Below, piece after piece: positions 12,849-23,845 of a stretch of 64,000 nucleotides of DNA. The notes under the pieces were generated by a model, which did not search any database, was not told where the DNA came from, and saw nothing but the letters and a program-made list of their open reading frames with translations. The DNA is from Oxyruncus cristatus (lineage: Eukaryota; Chordata; Aves; Passeriformes; Cotingidae): positions 1,947,598-2,011,597 of the forward strand of contig VXAY01004756.1 in the NCBI GenBank assembly GCA_013399855.1, written 5' to 3'. Both the position numbers and the translations under genes were made by a program. Position 1 is the stretch's first letter, and every line of letters starts with the position of its first letter.

Positions 12849-13031
12849 ATGGAATCATAGAATCATATGGAATCCCACAATGGTTTGGGTTGGAAAACAC
12901 CTTAAAGCTCCTCCGTTCCAACCCCAACACCTTCCGCATGCCCAGGTTGCTCCAACCTGGCCTTGGACACTTCCAGGGATCCAGGGGCAGCCACAGCTTC
13001 TCTGGGCAACCTGGGCCAGGGCCTCCCCACA
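12849..13031 (-). mobile_element. CR1 LINE 3' fragment
   Basis: Reverse-complement CR1 3' end: ATGGAATCATAGAATCATAT (the short tandem tail), TGGTTTGGGTTGG, CCTGGCCTTGGACACTTCCA, GGGATCCAGGGGCAGCCACA. It ends at GGGCCTCCCCAC. The GGATCCAGGGGCAGCC variant places it in the same subtype as the copies at 4286 and 41011. Confidence 0.95.
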
Positions 13032-15502
13032 TATTTATCACACAACGAGGATAAGTTATTAAATCACCTATTACAACATAACAATGATGAGTTACTGTCA
13101 GAAAACATAACCGACGTTTTTCTTCCTCTTTTTGGGTCATCTGAGATGCGTTTCTGTGGTTTCAACACTTAAATAATATCAGGCTGCATTTTGGTGCCAG
13201 TATAAATTTAAGCCATCCAAACAAGGCTGTGTATTTGAACTGACAAAGAATAAATTATTTTGCATCTGGCATAACTGATGGTTGTGTCAAAGCCCTGCCA
13301 TATAATTCTTAATCTTATAGATGCCTGTTTACTTGTGCATAAGATACTGTGCTGAGTCTCTTCCCAGAACAATTATCAAGTTATTGCTATGGGCTAGGCT
13401 GGAACTTCCAGGGAAAAACCACACAGAAATGCAGCCATCCCGGAGCAGTCTGAAAGGGATGTTTTGAATTAGAGATCACTGCTCTGCTCTTTCCCTCTGT
13501 GCTCCCAGTAAAACGGGAATCGGAGCGTGCCGGGCGGGCAGAGCCCCAGGTATTTCTTTGCTTCCATGTCCTTCCCAGGACAAGGACCCCAAATATCCTG
13601 GAATCAGAGGAGAAATGTTGCTCACGCTCCTCCACCGGCTAAAAAGGTTCTGTGTTAATCATATAATACAATATATTTTTTAAATGAAAATTATCTTTCA
13701 ATGAGCAAGGAGGTTTCGGGTGTCTTTTTTGTGTGTGTGTGTGGTTGGTTTTAATTAATATTGATTTTACATGTTTAGAAAGAAAATCCACCAATTCAGA
13801 GCAGGAGAGTGTTTAAGATACGTTGTTTTTCTAGGGGAATTTTCATTGATTTTTATTAATCCTGTAGTTTGTGATGGCTGGGTTTCATCTGATGTTGTGT
13901 GTTTTATATTAGGATACTGAAATAATCTACAGCATTTGATACTCAAATATGTAACAGAAGACAAGTGAATGGTAAGTCCTCAAAGGAACCTTCTTTGTAT
14001 CTACCTGTTTTACCCCAAAAAAGAGTCAGGGCTCTATTTCGAAAGATCAATAGGCTGTGAAATTTCTGCCTCCTTATTAGCAGAATTAATTTTAAAGGGG
14101 CAATCTACATCCTAGAAAATTTGTCTCATATTAAGATGTCCAGATGTTTTTGGTCTCTCTGTCTGACATTCCCACCACCAGAATAAATTGTATTTCCAGA
14201 CTAATGTAATAGATAAGAGATAGGAATAAATCTCATACAGTTCAGTTGATAAAATTAACATGCTGATGATATTTTAATGTTTCCATATAATCAAGGGGGC
14301 ATGGATCATGCCTCCACCAGCTCCAATGTAATTCCCTTCTTTAATCTTTTCTCAAGGAAGAAAAAATGGAGCATTAGAGAGGATTATACAGCAAACAGTT
14401 GTTCCAGTCTTCGAGATGGTTGAGTGGCTTTGCCCGAAGGTATCTCAGCAAAGCAACTGGAGATCTGGGGTCAGAAACAGTTGTTCCTGCAGTGCCAGTG
14501 TGTCACTAACACGCTGTAGCTTCTGGTGGAGAAGCTCCAGTGATCTGGAGAATGGTACTAACATATCAGAACCACTCAGCGTCCCTGTGACCTCATACAG
14601 AGGACAGAAAATCAGACTTGGCTTACGCAGAGGAAATCGGAGTGACTTGAGACCTAAGGGAGTCGGGATTTGGCCCAAAATGCTCGGGTGGGTTTGCTGG
14701 AGCAGGGCACCTGTACAGGGCAACTTGAAATCAAATTGCATTTCATGACTAAGACCAGGGAAAGATAAAGACATCAAAGGCAAAGGAGATGAATTAGAAA
14801 AAATTAAAAAAAAAAAAAAAAGAGATAAAATAAACAAGGAAAGGATAAAATGTCCGTGTATTGAACCTAGGAATTATTCCTATTTGGCACAAATTATTGG
14901 TTTGTGGTGGAATTCTTCAGGCAGAAGTCTTAAATGTAGTTGAAGGGGTTTAAAGACCTGATTCCCACCTCATTTTGATGCTGTTTGTGTATCTAACTGA
15001 CTTATATAGTCTTAAGACTCCTGGCTTTAGTCTTTAACGTGAGAAATGGATGCATCCCTTTCCATTCTTTGCAAGGGAAACATTAATCAGGTGCAGGACT
15101 GAATGGGACACATCAGCAATCACAATACATTCATATCACCTCTGCGCTGTGAGCACCTGGACTCAGCCTCCTTTGGCCCAGCTAAAAGTGGTGACGTGAT
15201 ATGAGGAAGTTATTGTGACATCTTTAAAATGGTTGTAATAATGTTGCAGGACGTCTGTTATCGGGATAGCGTTGTAAAACCTTGTAACACGTGGTTGTAC
15301 CATTGCTATGTATGGAAACTTTTATAATAGGAAAACTTGATTCCGAAGGAATTCCTTTTGTGAGCTGTGCAAAAACCTGCTCAGGAGCAAGGGGAAGGCA
15401 GATGTGGCAGAGAAATGGGGATGCTGAAGACACAGCTCGGTTTTGGCCAATGAAAGACTCAGATACAGCACACAGAGAAATTGTTTCAAAACATTTCACA
15501 AA
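13032..15502. other. Single-copy intergenic DNA
   Basis: Contains a short (GT)n run near 13730-13742 and an A run near 14806-14821. A 110-codon frame at 14416-14748 and an overlapping 130-codon frame on the other strand at 14445-14837 have no recognisable domain. The AT-rich part at 13970-14340 is high-complexity and could be conserved, but nothing specific is visible. Confidence 0.5.
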
Positions 15503-15702
15503 GGAATTTTTCAAGGAAAGGGCGCTCAGGCACTGGCAGGGGCTGCCCAGGGAGGTTTGGGGTCCCAATCTCTGGAGGTGTCCAAGGAAGGCCTGGACAT
15601 GGCACTCAGTGCTCTGGGCACTGAACAAGGTGCAGATGGGGCACAGGTTGGACTCGATGACCCAAGAGGGCTTCTCCAACCTATGATTCCATGATTCTGT
15701 GA
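15503..15702 (+). mobile_element. CR1 LINE 3' fragment, second subtype
   Basis: Sense CR1 end. The frames contain LRHWQGLPREVWGPNLWRC, a relic of the ORF2 C-terminal tail. The 3' signature GGGCTTCTCCAACCTATGAT TCCATGATTCTGTG closes the element at 15702. Most of the 209-codon minus-strand frame at 15224-15853 is antisense to this copy or flank and is not a gene. Confidence 0.93.
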
Positions 15703-15861
15703 ACCGCTTGACTTCATGCACAGGGAGCAGTCCAGTGCCTAAAGTTAAACCCATCTTCAGGGTTAAATGGCACCTTAAACACTGAGTTTGTGCTTGGTGA
15801 GACTGTCCAATAATTTGTTCCCGTGCCATCACCTGCTCTGGGCTGGGTGACAAGGTGGGGG

Positions 15862-15925
15862 TCGGTTACAGGTTGGACTTGATGATCTTAAAGGACTTTT
15901 CCAACCTTGACGATCCTGTGATTCC
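15862..15925 (+). mobile_element. CR1 3' tail, short
   Basis: The terminal CR1 motif is present: GGTTGGACTTGATGATCTTA, ACTTTTCCAACCTT, GATCCTGTGATTCC. It lies 160 bases beyond another CR1 in the same orientation. Confidence 0.85.
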
Positions 15926-18900
15926 CAATTCAGAATGTTGAAAGGTGCCCTTGGGGATGTGAGAGAGTGAAATAGAGGATTCACAGGTTTGAATACAGGT
16001 TATGTTCTACGAAGTCTTACAAAATTATTTCCATTTTCCTGCTGGCCAGCAGTGCACTTGGATTTCATCCTCCCACCCAGAACCTCCTAACGCTGGGGAG
16101 ATGGACCAAACTCCTGCCATTTCCCCCAGAACCCGGGTCTCACACGGGGCCCGTGTTCCCAGCACTGCCCAGCACACACATACGTTGCTGCAGGAACAGG
16201 AACCTCCACCTCTGCCTCATAAGTCACCTCCTTCCCAGTGATCTCAGCCCACTTGGAGCAGCACAGCACATTTCAGACACTGAGGAACCACTCGGAGCTG
16301 TCAGCAGATTTCCAGCGGATTGATGGCTTCGGAGACCTCCAGAGTAGAGGGTAACGTTAAGGATCTGCAGTTACTCAGCTCAAGTTGAGATGAGGGATGT
16401 CTCCTTTCCAGCCCTGCTTATTGAATTCGAAAACCCTCATAGGTTTTGCTGTCAGGGTTGTTGCTTAAAACAGACTGTTATAGGAATGAGTTAAAAAGGA
16501 ATGGCTGGGGAAAGAAAGTTTAAAGGAAAACGAAGATGTATCTTTATCTTTTTCAGGTTAACGCGGTGACAAAAATATAGATTTTCACAGTAAGGGAAAA
16601 AAAATAATCCTTGTGTTAAATTCTTGTCCTTAGAAAATAGCTTTTTTTGTACAGCCAAAAACTCCTGAATGTAGAAGTAAGCTCAGAGCCAACACATTTT
16701 GTTGCACAAAAGTTTACCATGAACAGAAATGCAATTTGCATGTTCTGTTTCACTGGCTTTCTTCTATTTTAATGACTAGACTTCCACCCCAGGTAAAAAG
16801 AGCAAAGACAGAAAGCAGACTGTAAATACAGGCCAAGTCAAAGAAACATTAGAAACCTTAGTAATCAAAAATCAAAAAAAAAAAAAAAAAGGTTTTTCTA
16901 ACTCGTAACATTTTCAAGGTAACAAACTATCACTCTATCACTGTAATTACTTCTCATTTTCTGCCTGAAACCATTTATATTTCTGAAATAAGATATTATA
17001 CTGATCATCTGCCTTCCCAATCCTGCACATTCCTTCACTCACCCACCTACGATTCCACGTTGCAAACTTGGTCTTCACTGTCCAGGGTGTCTTCGTGTGA
17101 TCAACACTCTGTGCAACGTCTGCTGGAGGGTAATGAATGTAAGATGGCAAAAAGAATGGGAATGCTGACACATGAGAAACACTGGAATAGTGAACAAATC
17201 TCATTCTGAAGTGGTGAAGCTGGCTGTGCATCTGGAAGTCTGGGAGAAACGGAGTTCTAAAAAAATAATATGAATATGTATATCTCCCTAAGGACTGGTT
17301 TCATTGCACTGGAAAACTACAGATCTGTTAAATAACAAGTGCATTTTTTATTAGGCATCAGGAAGGCAGCCAAAATAGTCTGGTGTAGCTAGAATGGAAA
17401 GCTTCACCTTAAAAAAAGGGTTTGAAAACTGCTTCATCCTTTGAAATTTCATCTGTGACCTAAAGCTGAGGGTTGTCACATCACTCTGATGTTGCTGAGT
17501 GGGAATTCCATGAGAAAAGCAGGATTTCCTGAATCTTGGGAGTTAAGTGCGTGAGTTTCTCCTCCAGAGGCACCTTGCAGAAGAAGGCTGCCTCTCCCTT
17601 CTTCCAGCCTCTTGGAGGTATTTTATTTCCTCACCCTTACTCGAGCATCCAGCACCTTTCATGAAACCACCAGCAGGATTTTGGGGAGTTCCAGCAGGGC
17701 CTTTAACTACCCACAAAACAGGGCCACAAATTCAGGAAGTGATGTATTGCTCTGGGCTCCCTCTTTCCCTCTCCAGCTCCGTCTGGAGGACAACTCATCC
17801 CACCTACAGCCGGATTTCAGCCACCCAGGACACTCCATGGAGCTTTCACCTCTTCAACGAACCACTGGTGTAAAACTTCACCTCTCCAACGAAAGGCAGA
17901 GCTGCTCACGAGGGTTTTTTCCGCCCTGATTTTCATATGTCAGTGAAATATTGAATGAGTCAATCAATGGGAAGTCTCTAGGCAGGAGGGTTCTAAACTC
18001 ACACTGCCATAAGCAGGCATTTAATTTTGATTTACTGAGGTAGTTATTGCTTATTAATCAGATAACATTATGAAAGCTGAGTATGTGGATGTCAGTTATA
18101 CATTAATTAGTTGGTATGGTAAGAGATGCTAAATAGCACCAGAAGCTGCTCACATGTCCCTTGAACAAATTTAATTACAAGGAGAGAAGTTCCAGAGAGT
18201 TTCTTCCACGTGGGCAACCATTTATAGGAAAACAAATTGTAACAAATATTGGGGTCTTCAGACCAGAACTGGCTTCTGGAAGTCACAGAAGTGGTAAATG
18301 CACAATAAAACTTTATAAAAGAAAAAAAAAAAAATCCAAGTGATTTGCAGCAAATTCGTCAATTATAGGCAGGAGAATCAGAAGTCATAAAGTTACCTTT
18401 TTTTTTTTTTTTTTTTGTATTCAAATAAAGCNTTTTTTTTTTAGTATTATCCATGCTATGACTGTGACTTAGGAACAGTTTGGTTGTAAAGCTGGACATC
18501 CCATGCAGGATCACAGCACGAATTTCTCATTCCTGAGAAATCTTGGTCCATATATTTCTATGTTTTTTCACTTGCTGTTTAAATGCTTCCCTAAAATATT
18601 CATTGGACACAACTCACAAATGGAAAATAAACAATATTATCAGTGTTTAATCTGCCTTTTGCTATGTGAGCCACCCCACACCTCTTCTGCAGCAGGGAAA
18701 CACTCTGGGATTCATGGATTTACTCCCAGCGGTGAGAAGTGCACTCAGTTTTCCCACCTCTCTGGTTTATGTTCCTTCTCCAACACGGGCTAAAACAAAC
18801 TTCCTTCATTAGTTAACAGTTCTGCAAGCGGCCTTTGGAAATCTGACTTACAGGAGAAGATGATTTCTTAGAAGGCAATCACAGATTTTCAATTACCCAC

Positions 18901-19510
18901 CATTTTTATGGTATTTGCTGCAGCTGACTGTTAGTCCCAAGGAGTAATTTAAATTATTTTGCTGGTGATGTCTTAATGCACCAAGCTAAAGACACTGCCC
19001 GGGTGGTGTTTGTCCTCCTTTCACATCTCCTGCCCAGCTGGCCCATTCCTTTGTGCCAAAGGCAGCACCTCTGGATGCTCACACATCCTGGAGAAGGTAA
19101 AAACAAGGAATACTCTGTGTCATGTGGTGACAAATACAGTTCGAAGTGCCATTATCACTTGTTCTCGTGGTGATAATTAATCCCATCATCATTATCATAA
19201 TGAGAAACGTTCAGAAAGTGCTGATTGAAAAGGTCCAGTATAAAAACCACACGTCATTCGCTGCCCTTTCAGCCTGAGGGATCCTTGCCCTTGCTGTTGA
19301 TTAGCACACAGGCTCCCAAATAATTTCTTATTCCCCAATCCAAACTTTTCTAGTGTTCTTATGCTTCACTCCATGATTTCTTAAAATGTTCCATTCCCGC
19401 CTGAAGGATTGCACTTTTGTTCATTAATTTGATCTTTAATCAAAACCTTCTCCTGATTTCTCTCCTCTCCCAGTGATGTGGTGACAAAGAAAGACAAAGA
19501 AATTAAAGGG
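15926..19510. other. Single-copy intergenic DNA
   Basis: No exon, RNA gene or repeat family is recognised in 3.6 kb. It has an A run near 16875-16891, T runs near 18400-18416 and 18433-18442, and one undetermined base at 18432 next to the T run. The AT-rich piece at 17940-18160 is high-complexity sequence with several TAATTA-like words. Confidence 0.5.
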
Positions 19511-19671
19511 AGAGATGGTTGTGGTTTAACCCCAGCCGGTAACTTGGGATCACAATCCCAACCTCCCTGTGGGATGGGCAGGAGACTTGGAAAAAGGTAA
19601 AACCTGCGGGGTGAGGTAAGAACAGTTTAATGATTGAAATGAACTATTATAATAATATTATTAATAATAAT
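19511..19671 (-). mobile_element. Endogenous retrovirus LTR fragment (ERVL type)
   Basis: The plus strand shows GGTTGTGGTTTAACCCCAGC, CCTGTGGGATGGGC, GGGGTGAGGTAAGAACAGTT TAAT and then an (AATAAT) stretch. From memory this is the reverse complement of the 3' part of a common avian ERVL-type LTR, with ATTAAA as the polyadenylation signal on the minus strand. Only about 150 bp remain; the rest of the LTR is missing and the sequence passes into a purine repeat. No viral coding sequence is seen. Family assignment is from recall. Confidence 0.7.
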
Positions 19672-20290
19672 GGTGAGGGAAGGGGAGAGGAAAAGGAGGG
19701 AAGGGGAAGGGTAGGGAAGGGAAGGGAAAGGGAAAGGGAAAGGGAAAGGGAAAGGGAAAGGGNNNNNNNNNNNNNNNNNNNNNNNNNNNNNNNNNNNNNN
19801 NNNNNNNNNNNNNNNNNNNNNNNNNNNNNNNNNNNNNNNNNNNNNNNNNNNNNNNNNNNNNNNNNNNNNNNNNNNNNNNNNNNNNNNNNNNNNNNNNNNN
19901 NNNNNNNNNNNNNNNNNNNNNNNNNNNNNNNNNNNNNNNNNNNNNNNNNNNNNNNNNNNNNNNNNNNNNNNNNNNNNNNNNNNNNNNNNNNNNNNNNNNN
20001 NNNNNNNNNNNNNNNNNNNNNNNNNNNNNNNNNNNNNNNNNNNNNNNNNNNNNNNNNNNNNNNNNNNNNNNNNNNNNNNNNNNNNNNNNNNNNNNNNNNN
20101 NNNNNNNNNNNNNNNNNNNNNNNNNNNNNNNNNNNNNNNNNNNNNNNNNNNNNNNNNNNNNNNNNNNNNNNNNNNNNNNNNNNNNNNNNNNNNNNNNNNN
20201 NGAAAAGGAAAGGGAAAGGGAAAGGGAAAGGGAAAGGGAAAGGGAAAGGGAAAGGGAAAGGCAAGGGGAAGAAGAAAAACAAAAGCAAAG
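19672..20290. repeat. (GGGAAA)n purine tract with 439-base assembly gap
   Basis: Impure G/A sequence becomes a regular GGGAAA hexamer before an N run at 19763-20201, and the same hexamer continues after the gap to about 20262. The plus strand has many consecutive GGG runs spaced by three As, which fits the G-quadruplex rule. The long frames across this region are artefacts of the hexamer and the Ns. Confidence 0.97.
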
Positions 20291-23186
20291 AAAAACAAAT
20301 TTAAAAATAGTTATAAATTACCATAATTATAGGGGAAAAAAAAGGGCTTTGGGGAAGTGAATCAGTGCAATTCCATAGACTGGCCCCTTGTTTCCAGCCC
20401 GTCCCACCAGGCAGAGCTTTATTACCAGTCTGAAATCAATTAATTACCTGAGCCTGTCACACATGGGCTCCTCATTTTGATCAGGCAAATCTGAACTGCT
20501 TTAGATAAGCATCACATTTTTAGAAGCCTCCGATTTTTTTCTGCAGTTTTAAGCTAAAAATTGGGCTGTGCAAACACAAAGGGAGGCGGCTAAAATCCCA
20601 GGACCTTACACACCCCTGGGAACATGGCCCTATTTGTGTGTGGCCATATGCACACACAAAACTATGGAATACTACACAGCGCTACTATTAAAGTGCTGAA
20701 CATCAAAAATAGCTCTGAAATACGTGAATATTTGTGAATTATTCTGAAATATTCTGGATATTTTATAGCAAGAGATGCATGGAATGACTTGGTGCCTCTT
20801 GAAATTAGAGGGTTGCACTGTAAACAAAGGCAAATTGGTTGATCAGAGAGAGAGAGAGAGAATCAAGAGATCAAATTCTTTTAGTATTTTATCTGCTCAG
20901 AACACATGAACTGGTTGTATTTGTACACACAACTACTACATGACAAATTAAAGAGGGGCACATAATAAGCTTAAGTCACCATAAATCAAATAATAAACAT
21001 CCGAATGAGAAAATTTAACAAATTATATGTTTCCACAACAACTTCATCCCCTTCCACTAAATCCATAACCCCCCCCCCGGACTTGTTCTGCTATTCCCAA
21101 TTCCTAAGGACACATTACCTATTAAAAGGGGGGAAAAAAAACCAAAACAACAAAAAAAAGCACAACTCACCCTGCCAGGGTTTGTCTCTTCCTCTCACGT
21201 TTTGGTCTTCCATGGCCGGAATTCCAGCCGGTGGCTATTTTGGATGGGAAATGGTCTCCTGACTTGTGAAAACTTCCTTCGTCTGAAAAGTATTTCCGAT
21301 CTGAATCAGCAAGAAACCCAGTGAGTGGGTGGATAGGACAGTCCTAGGGAAAGACTTCCTTGTAGATTGTCACTCTGCCTTCTTAAGGCCAACAGCTTGC
21401 ATCTGTGATTCCTGCATCCTATTGGAATGTTCCTGCCTTTGGCACGAGCAGAAATCCAAGCATCTTCTCCTATAATAACTGATGTAGACATTGCACAAAT
21501 AATCTTATTTTCTGTACGTATTTTGTTGCTGCAGCTCTGTCTCTGCTAGAAATAACCTTCTTTTCCCAGCCTAAAATGTCCTAGTTCACGTTTCCCAGTC
21601 GATTTTCCTTGAGAAGGAAAGGGGATGTTTCTCTGGAGAACACACTGGGGTTTAGAGCATCTCATTTTCACAGCACTCCAAAGTGGCTTTGGAGAAATCC
21701 CTTCTAATCCTACATTGCTCAGGTGTCAGAACCGATCTTATTCAACAATTTTGGTAATTAATTTGACAGGGAATGCTCCTACACCAATTCCTTTTTTTTT
21801 TTTTTTTTTTCCTGACAGGAATTTGGAAGACATTGCCAACCCAAAGGAATATGGGAGGACAGGTGAATTAAATGACCTGGGGACTTCAGTGACAGGGGCA
21901 GGATAACATTTGGTAACACCAAACTTCAAGTTCAAAAATTTACATGTGAATAATTGTTTTGCTTTTTTTTTTTTTTCTGAGAGCTGGAACTCATTGCTTG
22001 GCAATGGAAGAAGTCAAAGATTTCATAATATGCTGAATGTAAAGCACAGATACAACAAACCCCATGAACACAAACAGCAGGTACATCTTGGGATAGGGAA
22101 GGAATAATGTTCCCCTTTGGAATAGGAGAATATTCACACTATTCTACAAGTCCAGGCTGCAGCATGTTGGGATTTCCCTCTTCTTCAGGCTGTTCACACC
22201 CAGGGGGAAAACTCGTCAAAATATGGAAAAGGGTTAGGGCAAAATCCAACCCCTCTTAAGTGATGAGAAGGAAACAAAGTCATTTATTTAGCCCAGAAAA
22301 ATGGATGAAGGCTGGGTTAAAACTTTTAAAAAGGTGGGTTCAAATATGAGCAGGCATTCACTGGCTACAGATAATTCAGACTATGTGATGTGTAAATGTA
22401 TGTTTTAGATTCATGTTATTATCACATTAAACAATAAACATGTGTAAAAGAGCCTGTTTCTCTATTTCAAGTAGGTCTAAATACAAGATACAGCCCCCCC
22501 CCAGACCCTCCATTCCTCTCTGCAGCCAAACAGCAGAGACAAACTGGCCTCTTAAACTATTTTCTTGTGCTAAAACCTTCCATCTTTTGCAAGTAACTCA
22601 TCTGATTTCCATGATCACAAAGAACTGGGTAATACTAAATTATAACAACAGCAATCAAAGGCATGGGGAGCAAGAGGATCCTCGATTGCAGCCCCTGCAT
22701 CACTCCACAGCCCCACAGAAGAAGAGATTGAAAAGCACATCAATTCACACAACTTCCTCCCAGTTCCCATTGTCTTTTGCAGTTCCTAATGATGCTGAAG
22801 TGCCTCCATGATTACAATTTAAAGGTTTCCCAGTAACCAAGCAATTTGCCCCAAACTCCTTATCTAGCACTCACCATGAAGACTCTGATTTTAATATACC
22901 ATTAATCAAGCTCCAGCCAAGTTTACTACTGATACTTTCAATTACCGGGGAACTAACCCTGTTCTTCTCAGTGTGTCAGTGAGAGAACACTTCCCTGATT
23001 AGCCAGAGATCCTGAAAACAGATGGAGAAGAGGGTTGGGGTTGATAAACTCAATAGAAGGGACTATTTGTTGGGAATTACGATTTAGTAAACAAAATTGG
23101 ATCGCTCTGCTGCAGGGTAAACCTCAGTCAAGTTTTGAGCCCTGCATATCCAACTATAATAAAAAACATGAACCGATTTCAAGTTT
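20291..23186. other. Single-copy intergenic DNA
   Basis: Contains a short (AG)n run near 20847-20861, a C run near 21069-21078, T runs near 21790-21810 and 21964-21977, and a C run near 22494-22502. No gene or repeat family is recognised. Confidence 0.5.
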
Positions 23187-23845
23187 TACGGTGCAGTAAC
23201 GATCCGTGGTCTGGTTAAAGGGAAAGGCACCGGTGAAATGGGAATGGATGCAACGGTGGCTCCAAGGGGCGCGTTCCAAATCCGGGTGTGTTCCCTGCCA
23301 CAAACATTCCCCCAAACGCCCCAAACGACACGTGTTTAATTTGGGGCACAGGAATAGATCCGCAGCCTTCAATAGGACGTCTCGTGCTCGGAAGGATGCA
23401 CGTGCACGAGGGATTGCAGGGTCAGCTCGCACGGAACGATCCCCGGTACAATTCCGGAGAATTCCAGCAGATTGCAAATAGCTCTGGTTTGTCACACAAC
23501 ATCTGGTCTCTTCTCCCTGCAATCAAACGGACAAATGGAAATAACAACAGAGGCTGGAGAACGGCAGCTTGTAAAGAACAATTAGAGGGAGGGGGACCCA
23601 CACCTTCTATCCCTGCCGGAGCGATGGGATTTGCACGGCACCGCCCGGCTCGGTAGCAAAGAGTCAGAGCTTGGTTGAGCTTCAGCGTGATTTCCACTAA
23701 AGAAATATTGAATTCTGGAGTTGTTTCCACAGCTGCAGTCAACACTTCAGGCAGAACAGGGCGGACGGTCCTGTTAGTGCCCCAGCAAGCCCAAAATCTT
23801 CACCTGCTCTGCAGGGCCGACCTCATGTCGAGACGGGTGAGGGGG
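23187..23845. promoter_or_regulatory. CpG-rich patch, orphan CpG-island-like
   Basis: By hand I count about 20 CpG dinucleotides in 23187-23462, against near absence in the neighbouring DNA. More occur at 23600-23650 and 23755-23840. It includes CACGTG-type sites near 23328 and 23399. Several overlapping frames stay open here (up to 122 codons), as expected in CpG-rich DNA. It could be an orphan CpG island, a promoter of an unannotated transcript or an enhancer; no TATA box or exon is evident. Confidence 0.35.

Noticed and set aside
14416..14837. Overlapping 110- and 130-codon frames on opposite strands
   Set aside because: No domain, no splice sites I could support and no similarity to a known family; the overlap itself suggests stop-poor chance sequence.
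15224..15853. 209-codon minus-strand frame
   Set aside because: Its central third is antisense to a CR1 3' end and the remainder has no recognisable domain or splice context.
19672..20290. Interstitial telomere repeat
   Set aside because: The hexamer is GGGAAA, not the vertebrate telomere unit TTAGGG.
19627..20304. Three frames of over 210 codons across the purine repeat
   Set aside because: They consist of a two-residue repeat from GGGAAA and undetermined residues from the N run; the length is an artefact.
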